Origin: Thermomucor indicae-seudaticae
Lineage: Eukaryota > Mucoromycota > Mucoromycetes > Mucorales > Lichtheimiaceae
DNA: 25,023 nucleotides
Assembly (NCBI GenBank): GCA_000787465.1
Contig: JSYX01000524.1
Coordinates: 1 to 25,023, forward strand
Direction: 5' to 3'
A model generated the notes under the pieces. That model had not been told where the DNA came from. It did no database searches and worked only from the letters and a program-made list of their open reading frames with translations. The translations under genes and the position numbers were made by a program. Shown here one piece after another: positions 10,183 through 19,697 of this stretch (positions are counted from its first letter, which is position 1; every line of letters starts with the position of its first letter).

Positions 10183-12567
10183 ATGAAGGCATTCTCACTT
10201 GAAGTCGGAACGGAGCCACTCGAACCCAAGGGCACCCGCATACGACGTTCGATTCTGGCCGCGGACGGTGTGGTCCAGGTGCCAGCCAAGGATGTTCACA
10301 CGCTCTACGACGTCTTGCAGTACAGCGCGAAAAAGTACAGCCACCGGAAAGCGTTCGGTGCGCGCAAGGTGGAAAAGGTCATTGAGGAAGAGAAGGAGGT
10401 GGTCAAGAACGTGAACGGCGTCGAGAAGAAGGAAAAGAAGATCTGGAAGTATTTCCAGCTGTCTGGCTACCGCTATTTGACGTACAAGGAAGTCAGCGAA
10501 CGGGCGCATCATCTGGGGTCTGGCTTGGCTGCCTTGGGACTCCAGGAAAAGAGCAAGATTGAGATATTTGCGCCGACGACGTAAGGATGCAAGGGTGGGA
10601 AGTTGTTATTCGCGCTCAGTCTAAGAGCTTCTTCTTCTCGAATTAGCATGCATTGGCTTTTGATGGCCCACGGTGCGTTTACTCAGAATATGACGATTGT
10701 CACGGCCTACGATACGCTGGGTGAAGAAGGCCTGTTGCATTCCATGAACGAGACGGAAGTCGAAGCCATCTTTACTTCGGCCGAACTCTTGGCCACAGTT
10801 GCCAAAGTGGCGCCGCAGTGTCCGACGTTGAAACATGTCATTTACCATGGGGAAGCTAAGTCTGAAGCCGTCGATGGTGCCAAGACAGGAACGGTCGAAA
10901 GGGTCTTGTCGATTGACGAGCTTGCCAACTTGGGTAAGGAACAAACAAAGGAACCTCGTGCTCCTGAACCCGAGGACCTCTGCTGTATCATGTACACTTC
11001 CGGAAGCACGGGTAACCCCAAGGGCGTTGTTTTGACTCACAAGAACATTGTTGCTGCTGGTAAGGAAGAAAGGGAGAGAGAGAGAGAAACGATTTCGCAC
11101 CCAATAGCTTAAAATTCCTTCTATTACTCATTATGAGGGTAGTGGCGGGTGCTTCGACGTTACTGGGTCACCTGATTACGGATAACGACAGCATGATGGC
11201 GTACTTGCCACTGGCTCACGTACTTGAATTTGTTGTCGAGAACCTTTGCATCTTTTGGGGCGTGACGCTCGGGTATGCCTCTGTGCGGACCTTGACCGAT
11301 ACCTCGGTGCGTAACTGCAAGGGTGACATCAAGGAGTTCCGGCCAACTTTGATGACGGGCGTGCCGCAAGTGTGGGAATCGATCCGGAAGGGAGTGCTGG
11401 CCAAGGTCAACGAAGCTTCGCCTCAAGCGCAAAAGATATTCCACAAGGCGTTTGCAGCCAAGGCGTGGCTGATGGAACGCCATCTGCCGACTGGCTTCCT
11501 GGACAAGACCGTGTTTAACAAGATCCGAGAGCAGGTCGGTGGTCGACTGCGATTTGCCCTGTCTGGTGGTGCACCCTTGTCCCTTGAAACACAAAAGTTC
11601 CTCTCGGTCACGGTTTGTCCTATTCTGGGAGGGTATGGCATGACAGAGAGTAAGTGTTTCAGAGATTAAGTAGGGCCTATGGTCCCGATGACTCACTGTC
11701 AACTATTGGGGGGAATATAAGGCTGTGGTATGTGCGCCATCATGGCACCAGAACAATTCGGTTACGGCCACGTTGGTGCGCCCGTGCCTTGCGCTGAAAT
11801 CAGGCTCGTGGACGTGCCCGATGCCGGCTACCTGTCTACGAACGCAGCGCCTCAAGGTGAAGTGTGGGTTCGGGGACCGTCGATCACCAAGGGATACTGG
11901 AAACGCGACGATCTGACACAGGAGACCATCACGTCCGACGGCTGGCTTCAGACGGGCGATATTGCCGAACTGCGACCGGACGGTACACTCGCGATCATTG
12001 ACCGCAAGAAGAACTTGGTCAAGCTGAGCAACGGTGAATACATTGCACTGGAAAAGCTCGAGTCGATTTACAAGAGCTGCATGTATGTGAACAACATTTG
12101 CGTTTACGCGGACTCTTTGCGGGCACGACCGGTCGCCTTGGTCGTGCCTGTGGAGAAGGCCGTCCGCGCGCTGGCGTCGCAGCAGGGCGTCGAGTCACAA
12201 GACTGGGAGGTGATCTGCCAGGACAAGAATGTGAAGAAGGCGGTGCTGAACGGACTTTTGGTCCAAGCGAAGGAAGCGAACCTGAAGCCTGCCGAGATGC
12301 TGTTTGATGTCTATCTGTGCAGCGAGGAATGGACTGTGGAATCGGTAAGTAGAAGGCACCTGAGAAAGCAAGGTGGATGTGGATTATCTAATAAAGAAAA
12401 AAAACTTTAGGGCCTTTTGACAGCTGCTCAGAAACTCAAGCGCCAAGACATTAACAAAAAGTACAAGGCAGCACTGGATGAGATGTAAGCCATCTTACGA
12501 AACGCTTTCAATGGGTATATACTGAATGTCATTTTTTGGTATTAGGAACGTTGCTCAAAAGAACTAG
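10183..12567 (+). CDS. FAA1: Long-chain acyl-CoA synthetase (Faa1/Faa4 type)
   Basis: Activates long-chain fatty acids to acyl-CoA via an acyl-adenylate, feeding lipid synthesis and beta-oxidation. Exons: 10183-10580, 10647-11059, 11143-11649, 11722-12344, then 12411 onward. Motifs: AMP-binding [11 protein letters not shown] (249-259), GYGMTES (434-440), GWLQTGD (513-519) and the fatty-acyl signature around [14 protein letters not shown] (533-546). Near-full family length. The 3' end is ambiguous. Read-through gives a stop at 12486-12488 (672 residues, ending LDEM). Splicing a further small intron (donor GTAAGC at 12485, acceptor AG 12544-12545) gives a stop at 12565-12567 (678 residues, ending NVAQKN); I prefer the spliced form. 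The frame is also open upstream to an ATG at 10012, but 10183 is preferred: it starts the family's usual N-terminus and follows a pyrimidine-rich leader. No peroxisomal SKL-like tail. Paralogue number (FAA1 versus FAA4) cannot be told. Confidence 0.93.
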
Positions 12568-12698
12568 AGTTCTTTTTTGTTTGGACAACACAGCTGTACT
12601 CCCAAATTCCATACCCCAAGAATAGGGCAAATTTGCCCACTCTACTTTTGTTTTTTTTTTCCACATGATTCTCCCTCATAATCATATCCTACAGTTTC

Positions 12699-12704
12699 AA
12701 TAAA
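12699..12704 (+). terminator. Poly(A) signal of the acyl-CoA synthetase gene
   Basis: AATAAA about 130 bases after the preferred stop codon, following a T-rich stretch. Confidence 0.45.
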
Positions 12705-12709
12705 TGAGT

Positions 12710-14745
12710 TCATCATTCTTCGGATCGGTCGAGGCTTCCGGTCGACATGGTCTGCTAATAGGTCGACCAGTCGCTACAGATCAGCCCTTCGAATAACGAG
12801 CAAGGAGAATTACAGAGTGTTCAAGTAGCAAGAATTGCGGTTGGCGTAGGTGGTACTGTAGTCAATGTCAATGAAATTCAGAAAGTTAGGGTGAGGAAGG
12901 GGAATTGAGAATGCGGACGTGGCCAATCATTTTCGAGATCCCAGAGTCCGCGACGCATGAAGCTAGTACATTACCGATGGTGTCCGATAAACCCCCCCAT
13001 ATGTAGACTATTAAGAATTCAATGTGTCAGGCCAATGTAATGTCAAATCAATCCGATAATAATGAATATGACTAATGAAACATCCAAGTTGTGTCCCTGC
13101 TCAATTATCTAATACAGCGTTAGGGCCAACGTTCATCGTCGGAAGGAGGAATCACATGCACATAACTCAGGGCATCGTAAGCTTTCCGATTGAAAGTGCT
13201 ACCGTATCATTGTTCTGTAAGGGGTGGCGCCCACGCGGAACTTGTCCACCGTTGAGCAAAAGCCGATTGTCAGCTCGAGACATCCGGTGCGTGTTATTTA
13301 TTAGAGTTACTGGCAGGATCTCGAGGTGTGTGTGTATGATACGTCATTTGTTGCATGAAGGGAGGGGGTAACTGTCATTAACCCAGAAACCGGGGTCACT
13401 GTCATTAAGCGATGCGGCGATGGAAAGAAAGGCTCCCTCTCTCTCTCTTTCTCTCTCTTCTGCACACCATCAAGCATATGATCCCTTATCGTCATTAATA
13501 ATCTGTAGCACGAGAAAGGAGATCCAAGCAATGTCTTGGGAGCATTGTTCTTGACAGCTCCGCCTGTCCTTCTTTTAATCATCATTATCAAGGCACATAT
13601 CCAATCATTGAATCATTGTCTCTTAGGATACATTAAACGCGTGAGCATCTTTGTTTATGCCTGTTGACGCGGACAGCTCGTGTCTCCCCTACACAGGGGA
13701 TGCTTGTCTTAAAATAGCAAGGCTACATGTTCTGGGGCAACAACCTCGCACCTTGGCAACTCATTTCATTTGTTGCCCTGTTACTCTTAGTCAAGAAGCT
13801 GTCAATCTTTCCGCTGTATGCACCAAGATTGTCCACAGCGAAATGGGGTTTTCTTTGTCTTCATTCCTGCCAACTAGTCCCTTTCCCCTTGGAAATCGAT
13901 GACTTTATGGGTTCCGTTTTTTTTTTTTTTTTTCGCAAGTAGCGTGCTACAGCGGATGTCAAAAAGTTGAGAAAAAAAAGAGAGCCAACCTCATGCGCCG
14001 TACTAATGTTCTACAACGGGTTACCTCGTTCCACTGTTCAAAAGGTGAGAGAGAATGCAATATGCTCTCTCTCTTCCCCCCCCCCGAATGCAAACAACGT
14101 CAAGATTGGGTCCTCCCCCCGGAGAGAATGGGTGATGATGCTCCTGATCATGCTTCTAGAGTGCATTAATAGAGAATCCAACCTTGGGTATCACGGAAAA
14201 CAACCCAACCAAGCAATGATTTAGTGTAACGGTTCCTAATTTGTTCGATGGGAAATATACCACATTATCATTTGAGTAAAAACCATGAGTTCAATCTTCT
14301 TTTGCGCAAAGATCGAATGATGAAAAAGATGAGCGCAATTGAAAATAATAGATGGAGACGAGAGATCCTTTACCTTGTATAGATTGAGCAACCTTTTTCG
14401 GAGAACACAAAAAGACCAACCATTGTTGTTTGGCGGGAAAGCCTGGCCCCCTTCCCTAATACCAACACCTCTCTCGCTCTCTCGCTCTCCCTCCTCTTCT
14501 TCTTCTGGTTTAAATGACTTGGTCTCTTTTTGACTAGTCCGGACCCAGTTGAATTTGTTTTTTTTTCTCTTTTTCGGAGACTCTTTCTTCTTACTTGTAT
14601 GGTTTTTTATTTTCTTTTTTAAAAGCATCGTTTTCTGGGTGTGGCGTTCTTTATAAGAAACCAAGTTTTCTCATTCTTTCACTCGTACCTCCCTCTTTTT
14701 CTTCTCTTCTTCTTTTTTTCCTTGTCTCCATCCATTCCTTTGATG
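12710..14745. other. Gene-poor stretch with simple repeats
   Basis: No intact gene is supported. It holds CT-rich tracts (13434-13460, and 14470-14510 and 14690-14745 before the next gene), a T-run near 13917-13933, a C-run near 14077-14086, and a short direct repeat (GGGGT-ACTGTCATTAA type) at about 13364-13382 and 13391-13408. A hydrophobic plus-strand reading frame at 13727-13942 is discussed under findings. Confidence 0.45.
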
Positions 14746-14749
14746 CATC

Positions 14750-16276
14750 ATGTCCGACACTACTGCCGAACAACAACCGAGTGTCGACGTCGATCTTTAT
14801 CAGGAGCTTGATGCATTATTGGATAACTTTTGCTCCGAAACACAGCAAAAATTCTGCATTGAACAACGCGTCGTGAGTCCTACAGAATTACTGCGAGTTC
14901 GACAGATCATCGAGGAGAACCGACATCGCTTGTTATCACCAGAGACAGAAGGGCCCAACACCAGCGGCCACGTGCTTCAGTCATTAATACGTGTCTGTGC
15001 GGAGATGCTCGATAACTATCAGGCTGTCTGCCACCGACGACGCATCCGTCAACAACCTGAAGGTGTCTCCCAGACATTGACAATCGAATGGCAGCAATTG
15101 AGCCAGATGTTCGAGACCAAGGCCGAGGAACAAGCCGAGCTCGCTTCGCTGTTTGATAACCTCAAGGGGCTACAGAAGGCATGGAAACGAATACAAACTA
15201 TTGAACGCCTGACGACTTCCATCCTGATTTCTTTCGAGTTTCGGGCGGGCGCTTACATGGTAACGGTGGACCGGTATAATTACGGACAGCTGGGCTTGGG
15301 ACGCAAAGCGGTTGGGACGCGCCAGCTCGTGTTTGAATGCAGCCGGATCAATCGTGCCGACCAGATGGAAGTCGTGGCTGGGATCTGCGATCGATTCGCG
15401 TCTGTCTTTGCACAGAATGCTCAGCAGAATTTGGCACAGATCGAAGCTCAGGTGAATCAGGCCCAGCCCTCCGGCTTAGCGAGGAAATTGCGCATGTTGC
15501 AGGACAAAGTGTTTGCTGCCAATACGACCCAACAAGACTGGCCAGATTCTCCTTCTCAGCAGCAGCAGCAGCAACGACAGATCATCAGCAGTAATCATGC
15601 GATCGAGGAAGGAGGTGATGATGACAATATCAGCAGCCTTCATGGTGGTGATATCGGTCGCAGTAGTTTTCGTCCAGAACCTCCGCGACCGACTGTCTTT
15701 CGATCTTCTGTCACAACCATGGAGCCATCGCTTTGGTATAAAGACAGCGGACTGCAGAGCATGCCGATGCCCTCGTTTGTTCCTTCACCTTGGGAATGGC
15801 CTGATCTCTTGAAGGAGCGGCATCCCTACATTCCCGTTTTCTTTGGTTTGCTCAAGAAACACCGACGACGTCCATCCGTACCCTTGTTTTTGCGCCTTCG
15901 CAACGCGTTCGTGCCGCCATCGCCTCCTGCCGAACGACAACAAGAAGAAGAAGCAGCAGCACCGACCTCACCCACATTTGCTACCGTTTCGATCCCGAGT
16001 CTCTGCCGTCACTTTTGCCGCACAGGCCGCCAATTCTACCAAGACGTCATGACAAGCGCCCAGCTACGCCAGAGCCAGGATGGTCATCTATTACAGGAAA
16101 TCGGTCGAGATCTCGTAGACACTTACGCAGCCATTCAACTAGAAGCCTCAAGAGCCGCCATGCATCGTATCCTTGCCATTCTACATGATTTATCTATTCA
16201 TTCAACAGACGACGACGACCACCACCACCACCAACCACCATCAAGTTCTTCCTCGCCGCCCTTACAAGCCTCTTGA
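14750..16276 (+). CDS. Uncharacterised 508-residue intronless protein
   Basis: I do not recognise this protein. The reading frame is long and uninterrupted; 508 codons are very unlikely by chance, and the TGA stop follows at 16277-16279. The N-terminal 260 residues are predominantly helical-looking and charged (for example residues 15-155), with a segment around 160-200 richer in strand-type residues. A low-complexity linker follows, with Q270-275 and DDD at 290-292. A proline/tryptophan-rich stretch (SPWEWPDLL, 346-354) leads to a basic patch KKHRRR (369-374). A second helical region spans about 415-482. The tail is acidic then basic and Ser/Pro-rich (DDDD 487-490, HHHH 491-494). There is no signal peptide or obvious membrane segment, so it is probably cytosolic or nuclear, perhaps a scaffold (inference). 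The start follows a CT-rich leader typical of fungal promoters without a TATA box. Confidence 0.8.
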   Translation: MSDTTAEQQPSVDVDLYQELDALLDNFCSETQQKFCIEQRVVSPTELLRVRQIIEENRHRLLSPETEGPNTSGHVLQSLIRVCAEMLDNYQAVCHRRRIRQQPEGVSQTLTIEWQQLSQMFETKAEEQAELASLFDNLKGLQKAWKRIQTIERLTTSILISFEFRAGAYMVTVDRYNYGQLGLGRKAVGTRQLVFECSRINRADQMEVVAGICDRFASVFAQNAQQNLAQIEAQVNQAQPSGLARKLRMLQDKVFAANTTQQDWPDSPSQQQQQQRQIISSNHAIEEGGDDDNISSLHGGDIGRSSFRPEPPRPTVFRSSVTTMEPSLWYKDSGLQSMPMPSFVPSPWEWPDLLKERHPYIPVFFGLLKKHRRRPSVPLFLRLRNAFVPPSPPAERQQEEEAAAPTSPTFATVSIPSLCRHFCRTGRQFYQDVMTSAQLRQSQDGHLLQEIGRDLVDTYAAIQLEASRAAMHRILAILHDLSIHSTDDDDHHHHQPPSSSSSPPLQAS

Positions 16277-16602
16277 TGATCACTTGCTATATATCTGCCA
16301 TTTAGCATGAAGCAATGTAACCACTTGATATACCCTCTGCCCCGTTTTTACTTTATATCAAACTTTCGCTTTGTTGTAAACCCCTCTTCCTCTTTTAGTT
16401 CTTTACATCCTTTCTGTACAGCCATACAACAGGCGCATTTGCAACATTCATTAAAGACCATTTCGTGCATTTAAGAATCTTGCTGCAGGATGAGGTGTTG
16501 CATGGTTTGTCGGGGTTTCAATGTGGATCAGACCTGCTGCTACTGAGAAGGGTGAGGGCCCATTGATTGGATTCTCTTTCTCTTTCAACTCATCCATCCA
16601 TC

Positions 16603-16933
16603 ATGGTAAGTGGGTGGGGGAGGAAAGATGGAAGAATGGATGGACTGATGGATGGATGGATGGATAGGGTAAAGTCCACGGTTCTTTGGCTCGTGCCGGT
16701 AAAGTCAAGTCGCAGACTCCCAAGGTCGCTAAGCAAGAAAAGAAGAAGGCCAAGACGGGTCGTGCCAAGAAGAGACAAGTTTACAAGTGAGTCATTTTGC
16801 CTTGTCTGTGCATTTCGAAAGAAGTGGGCTGACGTGGTTTTCTTTTTTTAATTGAAGCCGTCGCTTCGTCAATGTCACCACTGCTTTCGGTGGCAAGCGC
16901 AGAATGAACCCTGCTCCTACGCACGGTCCTTAG
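16603..16933 (+). CDS. RPS30: 40S ribosomal protein eS30
   Basis: Small-subunit ribosomal protein of 65 residues. Exons are 16603-16605 (only the ATG), 16668-16786 and 16858-16933, with donors GTAAGT and GTGAGT. The sequence begins [20 protein letters not shown], then a Lys/Arg-rich body with [18 protein letters not shown] and a short C-terminal tail, the hallmark eS30 pattern. It is the free form, without the ubiquitin-like FUBI fusion seen in animals, as expected for fungi. Splicing directly after the start codon is an arrangement familiar from fungal ribosomal protein genes. The first intron carries a GGAT microsatellite. AATAAA lies at 16955-16960, just past the stop. The gene appears intact and identification is secure. 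Confidence 0.96.
16648..16666 (+). repeat. GGAT microsatellite in eS30 intron 1
   Basis: Tandem GGAT/GATG units run up to the acceptor (TAG at 16665-16667), so the 3' splice region is purine-rich instead of pyrimidine-rich. Confidence 0.75.
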
Positions 16934-16954
16934 ATATCGCAGCTTTTGCATTGG

Positions 16955-16960
16955 AATAAA
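16955..16960 (+). terminator. Poly(A) signal of the eS30 gene
   Basis: AATAAA, 22 bases after the stop codon. Confidence 0.55.
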
Positions 16961-16964
16961 ATCG

Positions 16965-17855
16965 ATCATTGACTGGACCGTTACGCGTTGCATTCGATTT
17001 TCAGCGACGTTGAGCACAGCGGACATGACGTGGACAACGAAATGTTTTCATCTATTTGAGTGATGTGGAGGAGAATTCTTCAATGCTTCATCAGCAATGC
17101 GGAGGGAAATTATTCTGTGCTAAATGAGCACTGTGGAGCGCAGCTGGCGTTTACTAAAATGACAATGCTTTCCTGAGGGGACAACGGGTCTAGCACGCAG
17201 GATTTGAGTTTGAGCGTCATTGGGAGAGTATCGGTAGATCTTAAAACAACGTTTTCTTGAGGAATGACTGATCTGGCGGACATGATTTGCCAACTTGCGT
17301 TTATCCGTAATCTTTGGTTTCATGTTTTCCCCGCTCCAGCATCGGGTCATCACTGTCGCGTCTATTACGCACTGGGGATATGTACATAAACCTTGTTACC
17401 TAAACCTCGGGATATGGCAATGGTCATTGGTGGGTCACATGGTGCGTTTTGAGTGCCCGATGCAATCTATCTGTTTTTATCGCAAACCTTATCAGACAGA
17501 AAAACGCGATTAGCTATTACTCATATTTACAGTAATCGTCACTCGCTCCCAAACAGGGAGATCGTGCGTCAAACGAGATCGGATCGCTATTCTGTTTTTG
17601 TAATTGGCTTCAAAATGCGGGTGACATGGCACTATAGGACCAGTGAACCGCCCTGTCAGAGCGCCTGTTTCAGAGGTCCCAAACTAATGTTTCCACGTAT
17701 TATTTCGACGCGTGGCTAGCGATAAATGAATGCAGAAAATATCCCAGTTTTTCTCACGGGTAGTTTTCCTATTACCGGAAGATTAGGGTCAAGGGCAAGT
17801 GGGAGCCGTGAGAAACTGAGCCTGAAATGGGAAACTTGCGTCACCTGGAACACCA
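16965..17855. other. Intergenic region, no gene recognised
   Basis: A plus-strand frame at 17453-17719 (88 residues) has no recognisable domain and no gene signals around it. The last 100 bases before 17931 probably hold the ornithine aminotransferase promoter. Confidence 0.4.
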
Positions 17856-17862
17856 TTGCCCT

Positions 17863-17868
17863 TTATAA
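17863..17868 (+). promoter_or_regulatory. Probable TATA box of the ornithine aminotransferase gene
   Basis: TTATAA within CTTTATAATG, about 65 bases before the start codon, the same spacing as the other TATA-driven genes in this window. Confidence 0.4.
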
Positions 17869-17930
17869 TGCCGTCCCGAAGAATCCCCTGGGGTTTTTGC
17901 CCTTTTTCTCTCTACTAGTAGTTTATCAGA

Positions 17931-19143
17931 ATGGCAAACATTTCTACGAACAAGGTGATTGAACTCGAAAAGACCTACAGCGCGCACAAGTGAGTTTGGC
18001 GAACGGCAGAGAGAGAGAGTTAGTTTATATCATGCGTGATCTGGAACGTTCCGCGTAATAGCTACCATCCATTGCCTGTTGTCTTTTCCAAGGCCAAAGG
18101 AATCTGGGTGTGGGATCCAGAGGGCAACAAGTACATGGATTTCTTGTCTGCCTATTCGGCCGTCAACCAGGGCCACTGCCACCCAAAGATTGTCCAAGCG
18201 CTTTGCGACCAAGCCCAGCGCCTGACGTTGTCATCCCGCGCGTTCTACAATGACGTCTTTGGTACCTTTGCAAAGTACGTCACGGAGTACTTTGGCTACG
18301 ACATGGTGCTGCCGATGAACACCGGTGCCGAAGCGGTCGAGACGGCGATCAAGCTTGCCCGGAAGTGGGGCTATCTCAAGAAGGGGATCCCGGAAAACCA
18401 GGCGATCGTGTTGAGCTGCGAGAACAACTTTCATGGACGGACGACGGGTGTGATTAGCATGAGCACCGATCCAGAATCGTATGGCGGCTTCGGCCCGTAT
18501 TTGCCCCGGGTCGGCCCTAGACACAACGGCAAGCTGATCCGGTACAACAATGTGCAAGACCTTGAGGAGGTCCTGGAAGCGGATGGTGCGAATGTGGCTG
18601 CCTTCCTGGTGGAACCCATTCAAGGCGAAGCAGGGTAAGGTTGATCGAATCATCCGGTTGTTCGTATGGTATAGACCGCGCTCACGGATAGGGCAGCATC
18701 CATGTTCCAGACGATGGTTATTTGAAAAAGTGCTATGATCTCTGCAAGAAGCATAATGTGCTGTTTATTGCGGACGAGATCCAAACGGGCCTGGGACGTA
18801 CGGGCAAGATGTTGTGCTCGGAACACGATGGCGTGCGGCCTGACATTGTGCTGCTGGGCAAGGCTTTGTCGGGCGGTGTGTACCCGGTATCGGCGGTCCT
18901 GGCAGACCGCGATATCATGTTGACCATTAAACCTGGCGAGCACGGATCAACGTATGGTGGCAACCCTCTGGGCTGCGCTGCAGCGATTGCAGCACTGCAG
19001 GTGATCAAGGATGAAGACCTGCCCGGACGAGCGGAAAGACTGGGCCAAGTCTTCCGTGATGCGCTGTCCAAGATCGACAGTCCGTTGCTTCAGACAGGTA
19101 ATTTATATGCCGCGCGATCCGTTTACGTTTGTTTGCGCTAACG

Positions 19144-19182
<39 letters not shown>

Positions 19183-19437
19183 ACAGTGCGTGGACGAGGT
19201 CTGCTGAATGCAATTGTCATTGACGAATCAAAGTCGGACAAGACTGCATGGGACATCTGCCTGGTGCTCAAGTCGAGAGGATTGCTGGCAAAGCCGACCC
19301 ATGTGAACATTATCCGGCTAGCGCCACCGCTGGTGATCAGCGAAGAAGAGCTCCTGGAGGGTGCAAAAATCATTGAGAAGACCCTCCAAGATATTCCTGG
19401 CATGGATAAGGAAGAAATCCGTAAAATGGATTGGTAG
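17931..19437 (+). CDS. CAR2: Ornithine aminotransferase
   Basis: PLP-dependent class-III aminotransferase that converts ornithine plus 2-oxoglutarate to glutamate semialdehyde and glutamate, in arginine catabolism and proline formation. Exons 17931-17989, 18062-18634, 18697-19097 and 19187-19437 give 427 residues, full length for the family. The sequence shows [19 protein letters not shown], an HGRT motif, the PLP-nitrogen aspartate in DEIQTG (Asp237), the Schiff-base lysine in GKALSGG (Lys266), and [11 protein letters not shown]. There is no mitochondrial presequence (starts MANISTNKV), so it is probably cytosolic like the yeast enzyme. Its third intron holds a 34-C homopolymer directly before the acceptor. 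It is convergent with the broken glutamine synthetase-like gene, whose 3' end lies 260 bases downstream. Fully intact and confidently identified. Confidence 0.96.
19149..19182 (+). repeat. 34-nt poly(C) tract in an intron
   Basis: An uninterrupted run of 34 C lies immediately before the ACAG acceptor of the last ornithine aminotransferase intron (19098-19186). A CTAAC branch-point match precedes it at 19138-19142. The tract length is likely to vary or to be imprecise in the assembly. Confidence 0.9.
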
Positions 19438-19697
19438 ATGAACTCGCTTTTCATTATCCCTTTGCGATATCCACTTCTCCTCCCCTCCCCACCTTTTCCA
19501 CCCAACAACAAAAGGCATATGTTACGAAATGACCATAATCGAAATCTTGCGATCAAAATAATTGAAAACCAAATAATGTGATATTTCAACTATTAATGCA
19601 TCAAAAAAAGGGGACAATTGAGACTTGACCAAAAGATCGAAAAAGAGAGATATCTGTATATATATACATGCATGCTTGCTTGCTGCTTGGAGTGTTA

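Noticed and set aside
18231..19071. Several minus-strand frames across ornithine aminotransferase
   Set aside because: All lie opposite confirmed exons with class-III aminotransferase motifs; low-stop antisense frames are expected there.
19129..19223. Polyproline protein suggested by the C-run
   Set aside because: The proline stretch comes only from translating the 34-C intronic tract; the splice-consistent exon resumes at 19187 in the aminotransferase frame.
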